A stretch of 45,241 nucleotides of DNA. It comes from Flavobacteriaceae bacterium (GTDB taxonomy: Bacteria > Bacteroidota > Bacteroidia > Flavobacteriales > Flavobacteriaceae). The translations under genes and the position numbers were made by a program. Under the pieces are notes generated by a model. The model saw only the letters and a program-made list of their open reading frames with translations. It did no database searches and was not told the origin of the DNA. The stretch covers positions 1 to 45,241 of the forward strand of contig JANTFO010000006.1 of the NCBI GenBank assembly GCA_024763365.1, in the 5' to 3' direction. How positions within the stretch are numbered: the first letter of the stretch is position 1; each line of letters opens with the position of its first letter. This document shows, in pieces, positions 8,856 to 17,924 of the stretch.

Positions 8856-10179
8856 ATTTCAATTTGTCATAAATACTCAAGGCCTGGCGATCGGACATAC
8901 CGGCAATATAAGAGCAAATGTTTAGAGTTCTGTTATAAAGACTTTTATCATTAGTTTTCACCTCTTCCGGTACCATATTTAAAATCAAACGGTCGTAAGC
9001 AGTATCTTTTCCCTCATAAGAATTGTTAATAGCTGTCAGATATACATCCAGTAGTTTATGGATAATGTGATAGCCCTGAATTTCTTTTTCTATCACCTCT
9101 GAACTTCGGTACATTTTTTCTATACTGATGGCGATAATATCTTCTAATTGCGCTTTATATTTACTTTTTTCCAGTAAAGCGAAAGGGTAAGCTCCTTTAA
9201 GAATAGCTTCCTCATTTGCTAAAAAAGTTGAAACTGTCTCATTGATTAAAGATTGGATAGCCAAAGCACGAAGATAGCCTAAACGATCTTTTTGTGATTT
9301 GAGTTGGTTGTATTTTTCCGTTTTTAGATTTTCCCGTACTAAATTTAATAAATATTCCAAAGCCTTTTCTTCTGGAATAAGCCCCATATTAATTCCATCC
9401 TCAAAATCTATGATGGAATAGCATATATCATCAGCAGCTTCTACTAAAAAAGCCAAAGGATGACGATAGTATACATCTGGATGATTCTCCACTTTTCGTA
9501 GGTCCAAATTTTTAGCTACATCTTTAAAAACTTCGAGGTCATTTTGAAAAACGCCATACTTTTTAAAAGCTTTATTCTGTTGCTTCACTTTTGGTAAAGA
9601 AGGCTTAGGATATTTGATAAAAGCACCCAGGGTAGCATAAGAAAGTCGTAAGCCTCCGTTAACTCCTTCACGATTTAGAGTTAATAATCTAAATCCATTC
9701 GCATTTCCCTCAAAATTTGTCAAATCTTGCCATTCAGCTGGCTTCATCATTTTTTGATACTGCTGTCCGTTTCCTGTTTCAAAATACTCACTGATGGCTT
9801 TTTCACCGCTATGTCCAAAGGGTGGATTACCTATATCATGTGCCAATGCTGCCGCTGCCACAATAGCCCCAAAATCGTTAAACTTGTAACCGTCTTTTTG
9901 CAAGTCGGGGTGTTTCTCCAAAATAGATTGTCCGGCGATTCTACCCAAAGAGCGGCCGACAACACTTACTTCGAGGCTGTGAGTTAATCGGGTGTGTACA
10001 AAATCCTTGTTAGAAAAAGGTACTACCTGCGTTTTGTTTTGTAATGAGCGGAAGTAGTCTGAAAATATAATGCGGTCATAATCTACCTCAAAGCCAAGCC
10101 TTGTTTCATCTTGCAGCATACGGTAGCGCGTGGTTCTATCCCCATATCTCTTTAAAGAAAGTAATTGTTGCCAGTTCAT
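8854..10179 (-). CDS. dgt: dGTP triphosphohydrolase (dGTPase), HD superfamily
   Basis: DRTTRYRMLQDETRLGFEVDYDRIIFSDYFRSLQNKTQVVP...HTRLTHSLEV, AHDIGNPPFGHSGE. Confidence 0.93.
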   Translation of the reverse strand: MNWQQLLSLKRYGDRTTRYRMLQDETRLGFEVDYDRIIFSDYFRSLQNKTQVVPFSNKDFVHTRLTHSLEVSVVGRSLGRIAGQSILEKHPDLQKDGYKFNDFGAIVAAAALAHDIGNPPFGHSGEKAISEYFETGNGQQYQKMMKPAEWQDLTNFEGNANGFRLLTLNREGVNGGLRLSYATLGAFIKYPKPSLPKVKQQNKAFKKYGVFQNDLEVFKDVAKNLDLRKVENHPDVYYRHPLAFLVEAADDICYSIIDFEDGINMGLIPEEKALEYLLNLVRENLKTEKYNQLKSQKDRLGYLRALAIQSLINETVSTFLANEEAILKGAYPFALLEKSKYKAQLEDIIAISIEKMYRSSEVIEKEIQGYHIIHKLLDVYLTAINNSYEGKDTAYDRLILNMVPEEVKTNDKSLYNRTLNICSYIAGMSDRQALSIYDKLK

Positions 10180-10265
10180 TTTTCAAAGTATAAGTCACAA
10201 AAATAAGTAATATTCAATGAATAGATTTCTATATTTTTCAGTAAAAAAATAATTATAACAGCCTT

Positions 10266-10281
10266 TAAATTTGTAAATTTG
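10266..10281 (+). promoter_or_regulatory. Tandem TAAATTTG TAAATTTG, Bacteroidota -7 (TANNTTTG) candidate for the threonine dehydrogenase gene
   Basis: Two back-to-back exact TANNTTTG matches 19 bp upstream of the ATG at 10300. Confidence 0.45.
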
Positions 10282-10299
10282 TTTACTAAAATTTAAGAT

Positions 10300-11232
10300 A
10301 TGCAAGAAAAGATTTTAGTCATTGGCGCTTGTGGTCAAATAGGTTCGGAACTTACCGTGAAATTGCGTAAAAAATATGGTGCTGACAACGTAATTGCTTC
10401 TGATATACGTGAGGGAAACCCAGAATTAATGAAGGGTGGCCCTTTTGAGTTTTTAGACGCTACTGATAAAGCAGAAATTTTGGTGGTTTTACATAAATAT
10501 AAAATTACGACAGTCTATCTTATGGCGGCCATGCTATCGGGTACTGCGGAAAAACAACCTAAGAAAGCATGGGATATCAACATGAATGCCTTATTATATG
10601 TGTTAGATTTTGCCGAAAAAGGTATTATCAGCAAGATATTTTGGCCTAGTTCCATTGCTGTATTTGGTGAAAGTACGCCACGCATAGACACACCTCAAAA
10701 AACCATATTAGAACCTGCCACAGTTTATGGTATAAGTAAATTGGCCGGAGAGCGTTGGTGTAATTATTATCACGATAAATTTGATGTGGATGTAAGGACT
10801 TTGCGTTATCCGGGTATTATAAGTTGGAAGACTATGCCTGGTGGAGGTACTACCGATTATGCGGTGGAAATTTTCCATGAAGCGATTAAAAAAGGTAGTT
10901 ATACCTGTTTCTTGAAAGAGGATACCATGTTGCCTATGATGTATATGGAAGATGCTTTAAAAGCCACTTTGGATTTAATGCATGGCCCAACCTTTAAAAC
11001 TTACGTAGCCTATAATGTTGCTGCGGTAAGTTTTGATCCTAAGAAATTGACTACTGCTATTCAAAAACGAATACCTGATTTCAAAATAGAATACAAACCT
11101 GATTTTAGACAAAACATTGCTGACACTTGGCCCCAAACTATTGATGATTCACTAGCTCGTGAGGAGTGGAAGTGGCAACATGTTTATGATACAGATGCCA
11201 TTGTTAAAGATATGTTGAAAAATTTGAGTTAG
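10300..11232 (+). CDS. NAD-dependent epimerase/dehydratase family, L-threonine 3-dehydrogenase (SDR type)
   Basis: ILVIGACGQIGSELT Rossmann motif; PSSIAVFG, YGISKLAGE, RYPGIISWKTMPGGGTTDYA typical of SDR threonine dehydrogenases. Confidence 0.88.
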   Translation: MQEKILVIGACGQIGSELTVKLRKKYGADNVIASDIREGNPELMKGGPFEFLDATDKAEILVVLHKYKITTVYLMAAMLSGTAEKQPKKAWDINMNALLYVLDFAEKGIISKIFWPSSIAVFGESTPRIDTPQKTILEPATVYGISKLAGERWCNYYHDKFDVDVRTLRYPGIISWKTMPGGGTTDYAVEIFHEAIKKGSYTCFLKEDTMLPMMYMEDALKATLDLMHGPTFKTYVAYNVAAVSFDPKKLTTAIQKRIPDFKIEYKPDFRQNIADTWPQTIDDSLAREEWKWQHVYDTDAIVKDMLKNLS

Positions 11233-11414
11233 TCTTTACGGTTTTTAAAAAACTTAAACAACATATAAGCCAAACCTATTAAAAGGATCATTGGCAATAA
11301 TGTGCCGATAAAAACGCCTATTTCATAAGCTTTGTCAGGAGCATTTTCAATTTTGTCTTTGATAAAATCCGGGTCTTGCTGTAAGACGATATTTAATAAG
11401 TATAATAACTTCAT
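11229..11414 (-). CDS. Small membrane protein, hypothetical
   Basis: 61 aa with one hydrophobic helix; 4-bp overlaps with both neighbouring genes. Confidence 0.55.
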   Translation of the reverse strand: MKLLYLLNIVLQQDPDFIKDKIENAPDKAYEIGVFIGTLLPMILLIGLAYMLFKFFKNRKD

Positions 11415-12166
11415 TTTCTAAATTTTTCTAAGGCTTTTTTAGTGATTTCAGAAAGGACTAAATTTCCACAGATATGTGCTCTTTGAGGTAATAGTTCATC
11501 CCAATCTTCTGTTCCTTCCCAAAGGACTTTTTTTAAGTTTTGTACAGCAACTGGAGCATAAGAAGCTAATTGTTCAGATAGTATTTCTATTTCTCTGTCT
11601 AAATCCTTTAGGTTGTCAAATACGCGCGCATACAAGCCTTTTTCTTTGGCCCAGTATGCGTTTTGCCACATGGCTGGATTTAAAGCCAGTTCACTAGTAG
11701 CAGCCATACCAATTTTACGACGTATGGCCGGTTCCACCACAAAAGGCCCTATCCCAATACTGATTTCGGATAGTTTAACAGAAGCCTTTTCGGTAGCCAT
11801 GGCATAATCACAAGCAGCAATAATACCTACACCGCCTCCTACAGCTTTACCTTGAATTCTACCAATAATTGGCTTTTTGCAATGTCGCATCGCATTGACG
11901 ACATTTCCAAAACCTGAAAAGAAAGCCACCCCATCTTTCGGATTGTCAATGGCGAGTAATTCTTCTAAGGATGCACCGGCACAAAAGGTTTTTTCTTTTT
12001 CACTTTTAAGGATGATCACTTTTACCTTATCATCATCACTCATTTTCTCAAAAGCATCGACCATTCGCGACAATAAATTACTTGGTAATGAATTACTGGC
12101 AGGATGATAAAATTCGATCGTTCCTATGCCATTAGTGGTGTGTGTATAGAGGCTGCCTTGTTCCAT
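11411..12166 (-). CDS. Enoyl-CoA hydratase/isomerase family protein
   Basis: EKTFCAGASLEEL, IGRIQGKAVGGGVGIIAACDYAMA crotonase motifs. Confidence 0.9.
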   Translation of the reverse strand: MEQGSLYTHTTNGIGTIEFYHPASNSLPSNLLSRMVDAFEKMSDDDKVKVIILKSEKEKTFCAGASLEELLAIDNPKDGVAFFSGFGNVVNAMRHCKKPIIGRIQGKAVGGGVGIIAACDYAMATEKASVKLSEISIGIGPFVVEPAIRRKIGMAATSELALNPAMWQNAYWAKEKGLYARVFDNLKDLDREIEILSEQLASYAPVAVQNLKKVLWEGTEDWDELLPQRAHICGNLVLSEITKKALEKFRK

Positions 12167-12171
12167 TGTTT

Positions 12172-12723
12172 TTAAAATTGTAAAGAATATGTCAAAAAAG
12201 GATAAATTCTATTTTTTTCTAAATTACTTTGTATTCGACCTGCTTTAATACTGTATTTATATCTAATTTTTTCTTGCTTTTTCTTCAATATATACTCTCC
12301 ATGAATAATATCATATAAATAGGTAGCGCTAGCAAGTGCTAGAGCACTGTAAAAAACATTTTGATATACTTTTTTATCCTGAATTTCTACATTTGAAAAA
12401 TTAATTTTTCCGTAAGTAGCATTCATATCAAATAATACAGTTCCCATAGACAAAAATGCTACAGATCTAACTCCTAATAACCAGTATGCTTTTTTGTTCT
12501 CCTGTGCTTTAAAATGCATAAAACCCGGCACAATAGATGCATACATCATGTCTTTCATTCGTACATTTTGAGAGAGTAGTTCAAATTCTTCATATGTCAT
12601 ATCAGGAGCTATATTAGGTAAGCTATAATTATCATTTTTACCTTTTGAATATAGGTCCACATCTTGAGCCATAAAATAAATGGCATGTAAAAGAGTAAGA
12701 ATCAAAAAAGTATATTTCACCAC
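12172..12723 (-). CDS. DUF5683-like hypothetical protein, signal peptide
   Basis: Signal-like N-terminus; ASIVPGFMHFKAQENKKAYWLLGVRSVAF organisation typical of DUF5683 proteins. Confidence 0.5.
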   Translation of the reverse strand: MVKYTFLILTLLHAIYFMAQDVDLYSKGKNDNYSLPNIAPDMTYEEFELLSQNVRMKDMMYASIVPGFMHFKAQENKKAYWLLGVRSVAFLSMGTVLFDMNATYGKINFSNVEIQDKKVYQNVFYSALALASATYLYDIIHGEYILKKKQEKIRYKYSIKAGRIQSNLEKNRIYPFLTYSLQF

Positions 12724-12769
12724 AGAATTAAAAATTAAATTTCAAAAGAGCTAAAATACGATTTCTTAA

Positions 12770-14092
12770 TCAATTAAAAATGGGGAGTCTCTTAAATTTA
12801 AACAACAAAATTCCGGCTCTGATACTCATCCACACTATGAATGCGATCCAAACAGCATAGAGTTTCCACCCAAAATAATCGCCTATTAATAAGCAAGGAA
12901 TAAAACCAATAAATGTGGCAATAAGTAACATGTTTCGCAAAAACTTCATAAACCCCATACCTTTAAAAATTCCATCAAAAATAAACGCCACTCCATTGAT
13001 GGGTTGCATGATTAACACAAACCAAAAAATACTGTAAAAGGTATTTAACACCGCTGAGTCATTGCTAAAAATTTGACCGATTGGTTTATATAGTATTAAA
13101 GAAACAAACGCTAAAAGTGTTCCTAATGCGATTCCGTAATAGGTGAGTTTTTTGCCGAGAAGTAAAAGACTTTTAAAATCTTTGGCACCGTAGAGTTTAC
13201 CTCCTAAAATGTTTCCTGCATTGGAATAACCATCAATAAAAAAAGCAAAAAAGAACCAAATATTAATTGCAATTGTATAGGCAGCGATGCTGTCATTACC
13301 ATATTTTGTGGCATAAGCACTTCCGAAGTACAAAGCTATATTCAGCGCAATAGTTCTGATAAATAAATGAAAAACCATATGGATCAAATTTTTCATTTCG
13401 GGGTGAAAAGGAAAGTTTATTCTTAACCGGATTTCGGTTTTTTTATACAAGTAATAAATAGCGAGTATACTCATAAATATTTGGGCAATTACACTAGCAT
13501 AGGCAGCCCCTTTTAGCCCCAAAGGGAATATCATACCGGGTATTCCAAAAATCAAGAAGTAATCTAATACAATGTTCAAAAATGCACCAGAAGTGGCGAT
13601 AATCATAGGGTAGACAGTATTTTGTAAACCGGTAAATGTGCCAAAAACGGCAAATGTTAACATCGTAAAAGGTAAGCCGAATATTCGAATATGAAAGTAT
13701 TGAACACTGAGTTCTAAAAGTAGTGTATCTGCATTATAGAGCTTAAAAATTTGAGTAGCCAAAGGGTATGTTACGAGTATTATTATAATAGAAAGCATCA
13801 CTACACTAAAAATGGCTTGTGCCGGTAGGTTTTTAATTTTGTCAATGGCTTTAGCACCGTAATATTGAGAAACAATTGTTGAGATAGCGCTACGAGTTTG
13901 CCCTAAGACCCAAACCAGCATAGACAAAAACACACCTACCAAGCCGGCAGCGGCGAGTGATTCCTTTGCATGTACCGGCAAGTGCCCTACAAAGGCAGTA
14001 TCGGCAATAGAAAGTAAAGGTTCTGCAATCCCTGCAATGATTGCCGGAATAGCCAATCGGTTAATTACTTTGTAAGAAATACTATTATTCAA
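12770..14092 (-). CDS. MATE family efflux transporter
   Basis: 440 aa, ~12 TM; IAGIAEPLLSIADTAFVGHL. Confidence 0.9.
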   Translation of the reverse strand: MNNSISYKVINRLAIPAIIAGIAEPLLSIADTAFVGHLPVHAKESLAAAGLVGVFLSMLVWVLGQTRSAISTIVSQYYGAKAIDKIKNLPAQAIFSVVMLSIIIILVTYPLATQIFKLYNADTLLLELSVQYFHIRIFGLPFTMLTFAVFGTFTGLQNTVYPMIIATSGAFLNIVLDYFLIFGIPGMIFPLGLKGAAYASVIAQIFMSILAIYYLYKKTEIRLRINFPFHPEMKNLIHMVFHLFIRTIALNIALYFGSAYATKYGNDSIAAYTIAINIWFFFAFFIDGYSNAGNILGGKLYGAKDFKSLLLLGKKLTYYGIALGTLLAFVSLILYKPIGQIFSNDSAVLNTFYSIFWFVLIMQPINGVAFIFDGIFKGMGFMKFLRNMLLIATFIGFIPCLLIGDYFGWKLYAVWIAFIVWMSIRAGILLFKFKRLPIFN

Positions 14093-14228
14093 GCCTTTGT
14101 ATTATATTTGCACTCTCCAATTAAGTTCTTAAATAGACGACAAATTTAACAAATCAATAGTCAGTGTTTGGAATTTGTTATTTGGAATTTATTTCAACAC
14201 AACTTTGCTAAAGCTTCGTTGTGTAAAA

Positions 14229-14274
14229 GGGGCATTAGCTTCCGCCTAAGGCGGACAGGCAACTTCGCTAATGC
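14229..14274. repeat. Nested palindrome carrying a copy of the 5' 12 nt of the downstream tRNA-Ala
   Basis: GGGGCATTAGCT identical to tRNA 5' end; GCATTAGC...GCTAATGC arms around TCCGCCTAAGGCGGA. Confidence 0.65.
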
Positions 14275-14305
14275 TTGTATATTTAAAGAAGTTGTCATAA
14301 TAAGC

Positions 14306-14379
14306 GGGGCATTAGCTCAGTTGGCTAGAGCGCTACGCTGGCAGCGTAGAGGCCATCGGTTCGAATCCGATATGCTCCA
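14306..14379 (+). tRNA. tRNA-Ala (anticodon GGC)
   Basis: Cloverleaf by eye: acceptor GGGGCAT/ATGCTCC, D arm GCTC..GAGC, anticodon arm CTACG-CTGGCAG-CGTAG, T arm ATCGG-TTCGAAT-CCGAT. Confidence 0.96.
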
Positions 14380-14435
14380 CCTTCGCTCGCCGAAGCTCCG
14401 AACATAGTGAGGAGCGAAGGCGAGCATTCTTTTTT
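14380..14435 (+). terminator. Candidate tRNA terminator: hairpin CCTTCGCTC/GAGCGAAGG followed by T-run
   Basis: 9-bp inverted repeat 14380-14388/14412-14420, T6 at 14430-14435. Confidence 0.5.
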
Positions 14436-14593
14436 CCAACAAAGACTATGGTTTCAATTTTTTATGGCGAGCTTCGGTGGATACATCCACTTTTTAAGGA
14501 TATATTTATAAATTTGAAAAACATTGTAAGCTGTTTTTTGCTTTTTTTTAAATGAACTTCGGCGGACAGATTCAGTTATGAAAAATAAATACT

Positions 14594-14836
14594 ATGGAAC
14601 AATGGACAGTTTATGTGTTAAGATGTAATGATGGTTCTACATATACCGGTTGTACATCAAATTTAACAAAGAGATTAAAAAGACACGAAAAGGGCTATGT
14701 AAAGTATACAAAGAACAGGTTACCCGTAACAATAATTATAACGATCAATTTTACAGACAAATATAAAGCCTATCATTTTGAAAAGTATCTAAAAACAGGA
14801 TCCGGCAGAGCTTTTATGAATAAACGATTTTTATAA
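14594..14836 (+). CDS. GIY-YIG nuclease family protein (UPF0213-like)
   Basis: WTVYVLRCNDGSTYTGCTSNLTKRLKRHEKG...YHFEKYLKTGSGRAFMNK. Confidence 0.85.
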   Translation: MEQWTVYVLRCNDGSTYTGCTSNLTKRLKRHEKGYVKYTKNRLPVTIIITINFTDKYKAYHFEKYLKTGSGRAFMNKRFL

Positions 14837-14941
14837 AACTACAAGCAAAAGCATTGCATTTGCGGGTCTGGATTTTGAGGATCAACATCAGTTAATCCGA
14901 TAAAAAGTTCAACTTAATATTGATAAGTTTTTTCAAAATAA

Positions 14942-15113
14942 TTTACTCATAAGCATCCTCATGCACCATTTTAATGGCTCGGCCGCTGGGCTCGTTTTGG
15001 TTTTTAAAACTTTCATCCCATTCTAATGCACGAGGTGTAGAACAAGCTATGGAAGCTAGTGAAGGTACACATAGTGCGGCAGCATTGGACGGGAAATGTT
15101 TTTCAAAGATGCT
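14942..15113 (-). pseudogene. asnB 3'-end remnant (last ~56 codons), direct repeat of 24811-24982
   Basis: Translates to SIFEKHFPSNAAALCVPSLASIACSTPRALEWDESFKNQNEPSGRAIKMVHEDAYE*, differing by one residue from the AsnB C-terminus; no upstream asnB sequence. Confidence 0.93.
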
Positions 15114-16221
15114 TAGCAATAAAATCACCAATTAGTTTTGATAGATATGTATGAGGATTATTTATTGATTCATTCAAACTAGGTGCTAGTGAAGATAGGC
15201 ATCCAAGATATTTTAAATTTTTCTTATTTAAATTACTATATTCTATTTCTGAATGTCCTGTAAAAACAGCTAGTTTCGTAGTTGTATTTTCAATTGATTT
15301 TAATATCTCTCCAATTACTTTGCCCTGAAAAGATGTTTTATCAAATTTTCCTTCCCCGGTAATTATCCAATCGGCTTTTTGAATTTGTTTGTCCCATTTA
15401 GCTAATTTCATAATGTATTTAGCACCTTTTTCAATTTTTATCTTTTTTAGAACACATAAACCAGCAATTATTCCTCCCGCAGCACCACTCCCTTCGATAT
15501 GTTGTGGATTTATTTTATATTTATCCTCAATAATGTTTGCCCAATTTTTTAAGCCTTTGTCTAATTCGATTATTTCTTCATCTGTAGCCCCTTTTTGTTT
15601 GGCATAGGAAAAAGCAGCTCCATTTGGTCCGTACATCTCATTTTTAACATCACTTAGAATAATAAATTGAATAGAAAAAACTTTAGGATTTACATGTTCT
15701 TGACTTAGGGATACAATTTTAGACAGGTTTTCTCCAATTGGCTCTAATTCATTTTTTTTTTCATCAAAAAATTTGTACCCAAAAGCTTGTAAAATGCCTA
15801 TTCCTCCATCGTTTGTAGCACTTCCTCCAAGTCCTAAGTAAATTGTTTTGGCTCCATTTTCAATAGCGTCCATTATTAGCTGTCCGGTTCCAAGTGAAGT
15901 TGTTTTTTTGCAATTTAATTCATCTTTTTTTATTAATCGCATCCCGGATGCTTCGGCCATTTCAATAAATGCCTTTTCTTTTCCAAGTAAATAAGTTGCT
16001 TTGGTTGGATAAAAAAGAGGTCCAGTGACCTTGACACGTCTCTTTTTAACATTCCAAATTTTTGATAAGATCTGTAATGTGCCGTCTCCTCCATCAGCTA
16101 AGGGAATAGAAATAATTTCAATTTTTTGATCAAAGTCTAGTATTTGTTTTTTAACGATTTTACTAAACTCTTCACCGTTTAGACTTCCCTTAAATTTATC
16201 GGGTGCTATTATTATTTTCAT
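15103..16221 (-). CDS. Glycerate kinase
   Basis: MKIIIAPDKFKGSLNGEEF, PLADGGDGTL, MAEASGMRL, GLGGSATNDGGIG, GAAGGI; glycerate kinase (GarK/GlxK) family. Confidence 0.93.
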   Translation of the reverse strand: MKIIIAPDKFKGSLNGEEFSKIVKKQILDFDQKIEIISIPLADGGDGTLQILSKIWNVKKRRVKVTGPLFYPTKATYLLGKEKAFIEMAEASGMRLIKKDELNCKKTTSLGTGQLIMDAIENGAKTIYLGLGGSATNDGGIGILQAFGYKFFDEKKNELEPIGENLSKIVSLSQEHVNPKVFSIQFIILSDVKNEMYGPNGAAFSYAKQKGATDEEIIELDKGLKNWANIIEDKYKINPQHIEGSGAAGGIIAGLCVLKKIKIEKGAKYIMKLAKWDKQIQKADWIITGEGKFDKTSFQGKVIGEILKSIENTTTKLAVFTGHSEIEYSNLNKKNLKYLGCLSSLAPSLNESINNPHTYLSKLIGDFIAKHL

Positions 16222-16223
16222 TA

Positions 16224-17924
16224 TTAATCGTGTTCATTGTACCATTTAAAAGAATAAGCTGATAATTCCCAAATATTTTCATTTTTAATTGAAACATTTG
16301 AAAGAAGGTTGTTTTTTACTTTTGCTTTTGCTTTACATTTCTGAACGGTGTCACTAAAATTAAAAATTGCCCAAAGAGAAGATTTTTTATATGTTCGATG
16401 TATGATCCATAAATTACCATTATTTTCAATGAAGTATTCGGCTTTGCCAAACGGATGAAATGCTCTATGTTTTATTCTTCCCTCAATTATTTTTTTGTAT
16501 TGTGTAAAGATTAAATATCTGATAGATTTTTCATTAGACAATTCATTTAATAAGGTGTCGAAATTTAATTTTTCTCTATTTATTCTTCTCTTAATACCTG
16601 ATTTTTTCACCCCTTCCAGGTCATTTTCAGACCCCAATAAAGAATGTATATAAATACCGGGGACTCCCGGCATACTTAGCATAACTGCTTGGGTTAGTAA
16701 AAACCGATTGACACGAGTTTGGGTGTCAGTAGTAGATGAACTCAATAAATTAAAATAGTTACAATTAAGCTCATAAGGAGATTGACTTCCGTCAGGATTG
16801 TTTTTATAGGACACAAAGCCATTGTTGTCTTTGCTTTGTTGAACTAATTCATTAATTTCATTTGGCGTAAGTATGTCTTCTAATGGCCGAACGCCTACGC
16901 CATCATGGCTGGCGGTGAAGTTAAAAAAACAAACTTTATTGCTCGGCAAATTCACAGAGGAGGCAAATTCATGAAGGTTGCTTACATCTTGTTTTTTTAC
17001 GCTATATATTAATAATGGTGATAAGCTAAAATTGTAAATCATATCGGCTTCATCAGTACCATTTCCAAAATAAGAAATATTCTCTTGATGAGGTACATTT
17101 GTTTCAGTAATCAACACTAAATCAGGGTCTAACGTGGTAAGAATACTTTTGTATATTCTTATGATTTCATGTGTTTGTGGTAAATGAATACAAGAGGTGC
17201 CTATCTTTTTCCATAAAAAAGCAATGGCATCTAAGCGTATTAATTTGCTTCCTTGCTGCATATAAAAAAGCAATACATCAAGCACAGCTAAAAACACTTT
17301 AGGGCTAGCAAAATTTATATCTATTTGATCTGCGCTAAAGGTGCTCCAAACATGTTTTTTATTGTTATCCTTATCGGTAAAAGGGGTGAGTAAGGGTAAA
17401 GCTCTAGGTCGAACCACATCACTTAGGTCAGCATTCGGGTCTACCTCTATGAAGTAATCTTGAAAATCTGTATCGTTTTGTAAGTATTTTTGAAACCAAT
17501 CTGACTTTTGTGATATATGATTGATTACTGCATCAAACATTAAATTGGCATGTTTGTTTAAATCTTGAATATTGTCCCAAGTTCCTAATTCTGGGTTTAC
17601 TTTTTTATAATCTATTACGGAAAAACCATCATCTGAAGTATAAGGGTAAAAGGGTAATATATGTATAGTATTAATAAATTCACTGAATTTGTGAGTGTAC
17701 AAATTTTTAAGACTCTCCAGTGGTAGTTCATCGGGTTTCTTTATTGAGTCTCCATAGCTTATTAATATAATATCTTTCTCTGAAAGTGAATGCGCTTTTT
17801 TACTAATCTTTGGTTTATAAAAATTTACCAATTTCACGATTTCATCCCATATCTTTTCAATATCAGATGGGTAAACCTTTTTTAGGCTATTTAGAAGGCT
17901 TGATTTTTTTTGCTGTAAAGACAT
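16224..17924 (-). CDS. GH13_18 phosphorylase, probable glucosylglycerate phosphorylase (YcjM-like)
   Basis: IHILPFYPYTSDDGFSVIDY, FDAVINHISQKSDWF, DLSDVVRPRALPLLTPF, IRLDAIAFLWKKIGTSCIHLPQTHEII, NNPDGSQSPYELN; resembles E. coli YcjM more than sucrose phosphorylase as I recall them. Confidence 0.82.
   Translation of the reverse strand: MSLQQKKSSLLNSLKKVYPSDIEKIWDEIVKLVNFYKPKISKKAHSLSEKDIILISYGDSIKKPDELPLESLKNLYTHKFSEFINTIHILPFYPYTSDDGFSVIDYKKVNPELGTWDNIQDLNKHANLMFDAVINHISQKSDWFQKYLQNDTDFQDYFIEVDPNADLSDVVRPRALPLLTPFTDKDNNKKHVWSTFSADQIDINFASPKVFLAVLDVLLFYMQQGSKLIRLDAIAFLWKKIGTSCIHLPQTHEIIRIYKSILTTLDPDLVLITETNVPHQENISYFGNGTDEADMIYNFSLSPLLIYSVKKQDVSNLHEFASSVNLPSNKVCFFNFTASHDGVGVRPLEDILTPNEINELVQQSKDNNGFVSYKNNPDGSQSPYELNCNYFNLLSSSTTDTQTRVNRFLLTQAVMLSMPGVPGIYIHSLLGSENDLEGVKKSGIKRRINREKLNFDTLLNELSNEKSIRYLIFTQYKKIIEGRIKHRAFHPFGKAEYFIENNGNLWIIHRTYKKSSLWAIFNFSDTVQKCKAKAKVKNNLLSNVSIKNENIWELSAYSFKWYNEHD

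Noticed and set aside
14168-14407. 79-aa ORF across the tRNA-Ala
   Set aside because: GALAQLARALRWQRRGHRFESDMLH is the typical spurious translation of a tRNA gene.
14943-15131. 62-aa ORF as an independent gene
   Set aside because: Only the asnB 3' remnant read into the glycerate kinase end; no promoter or start of its own.
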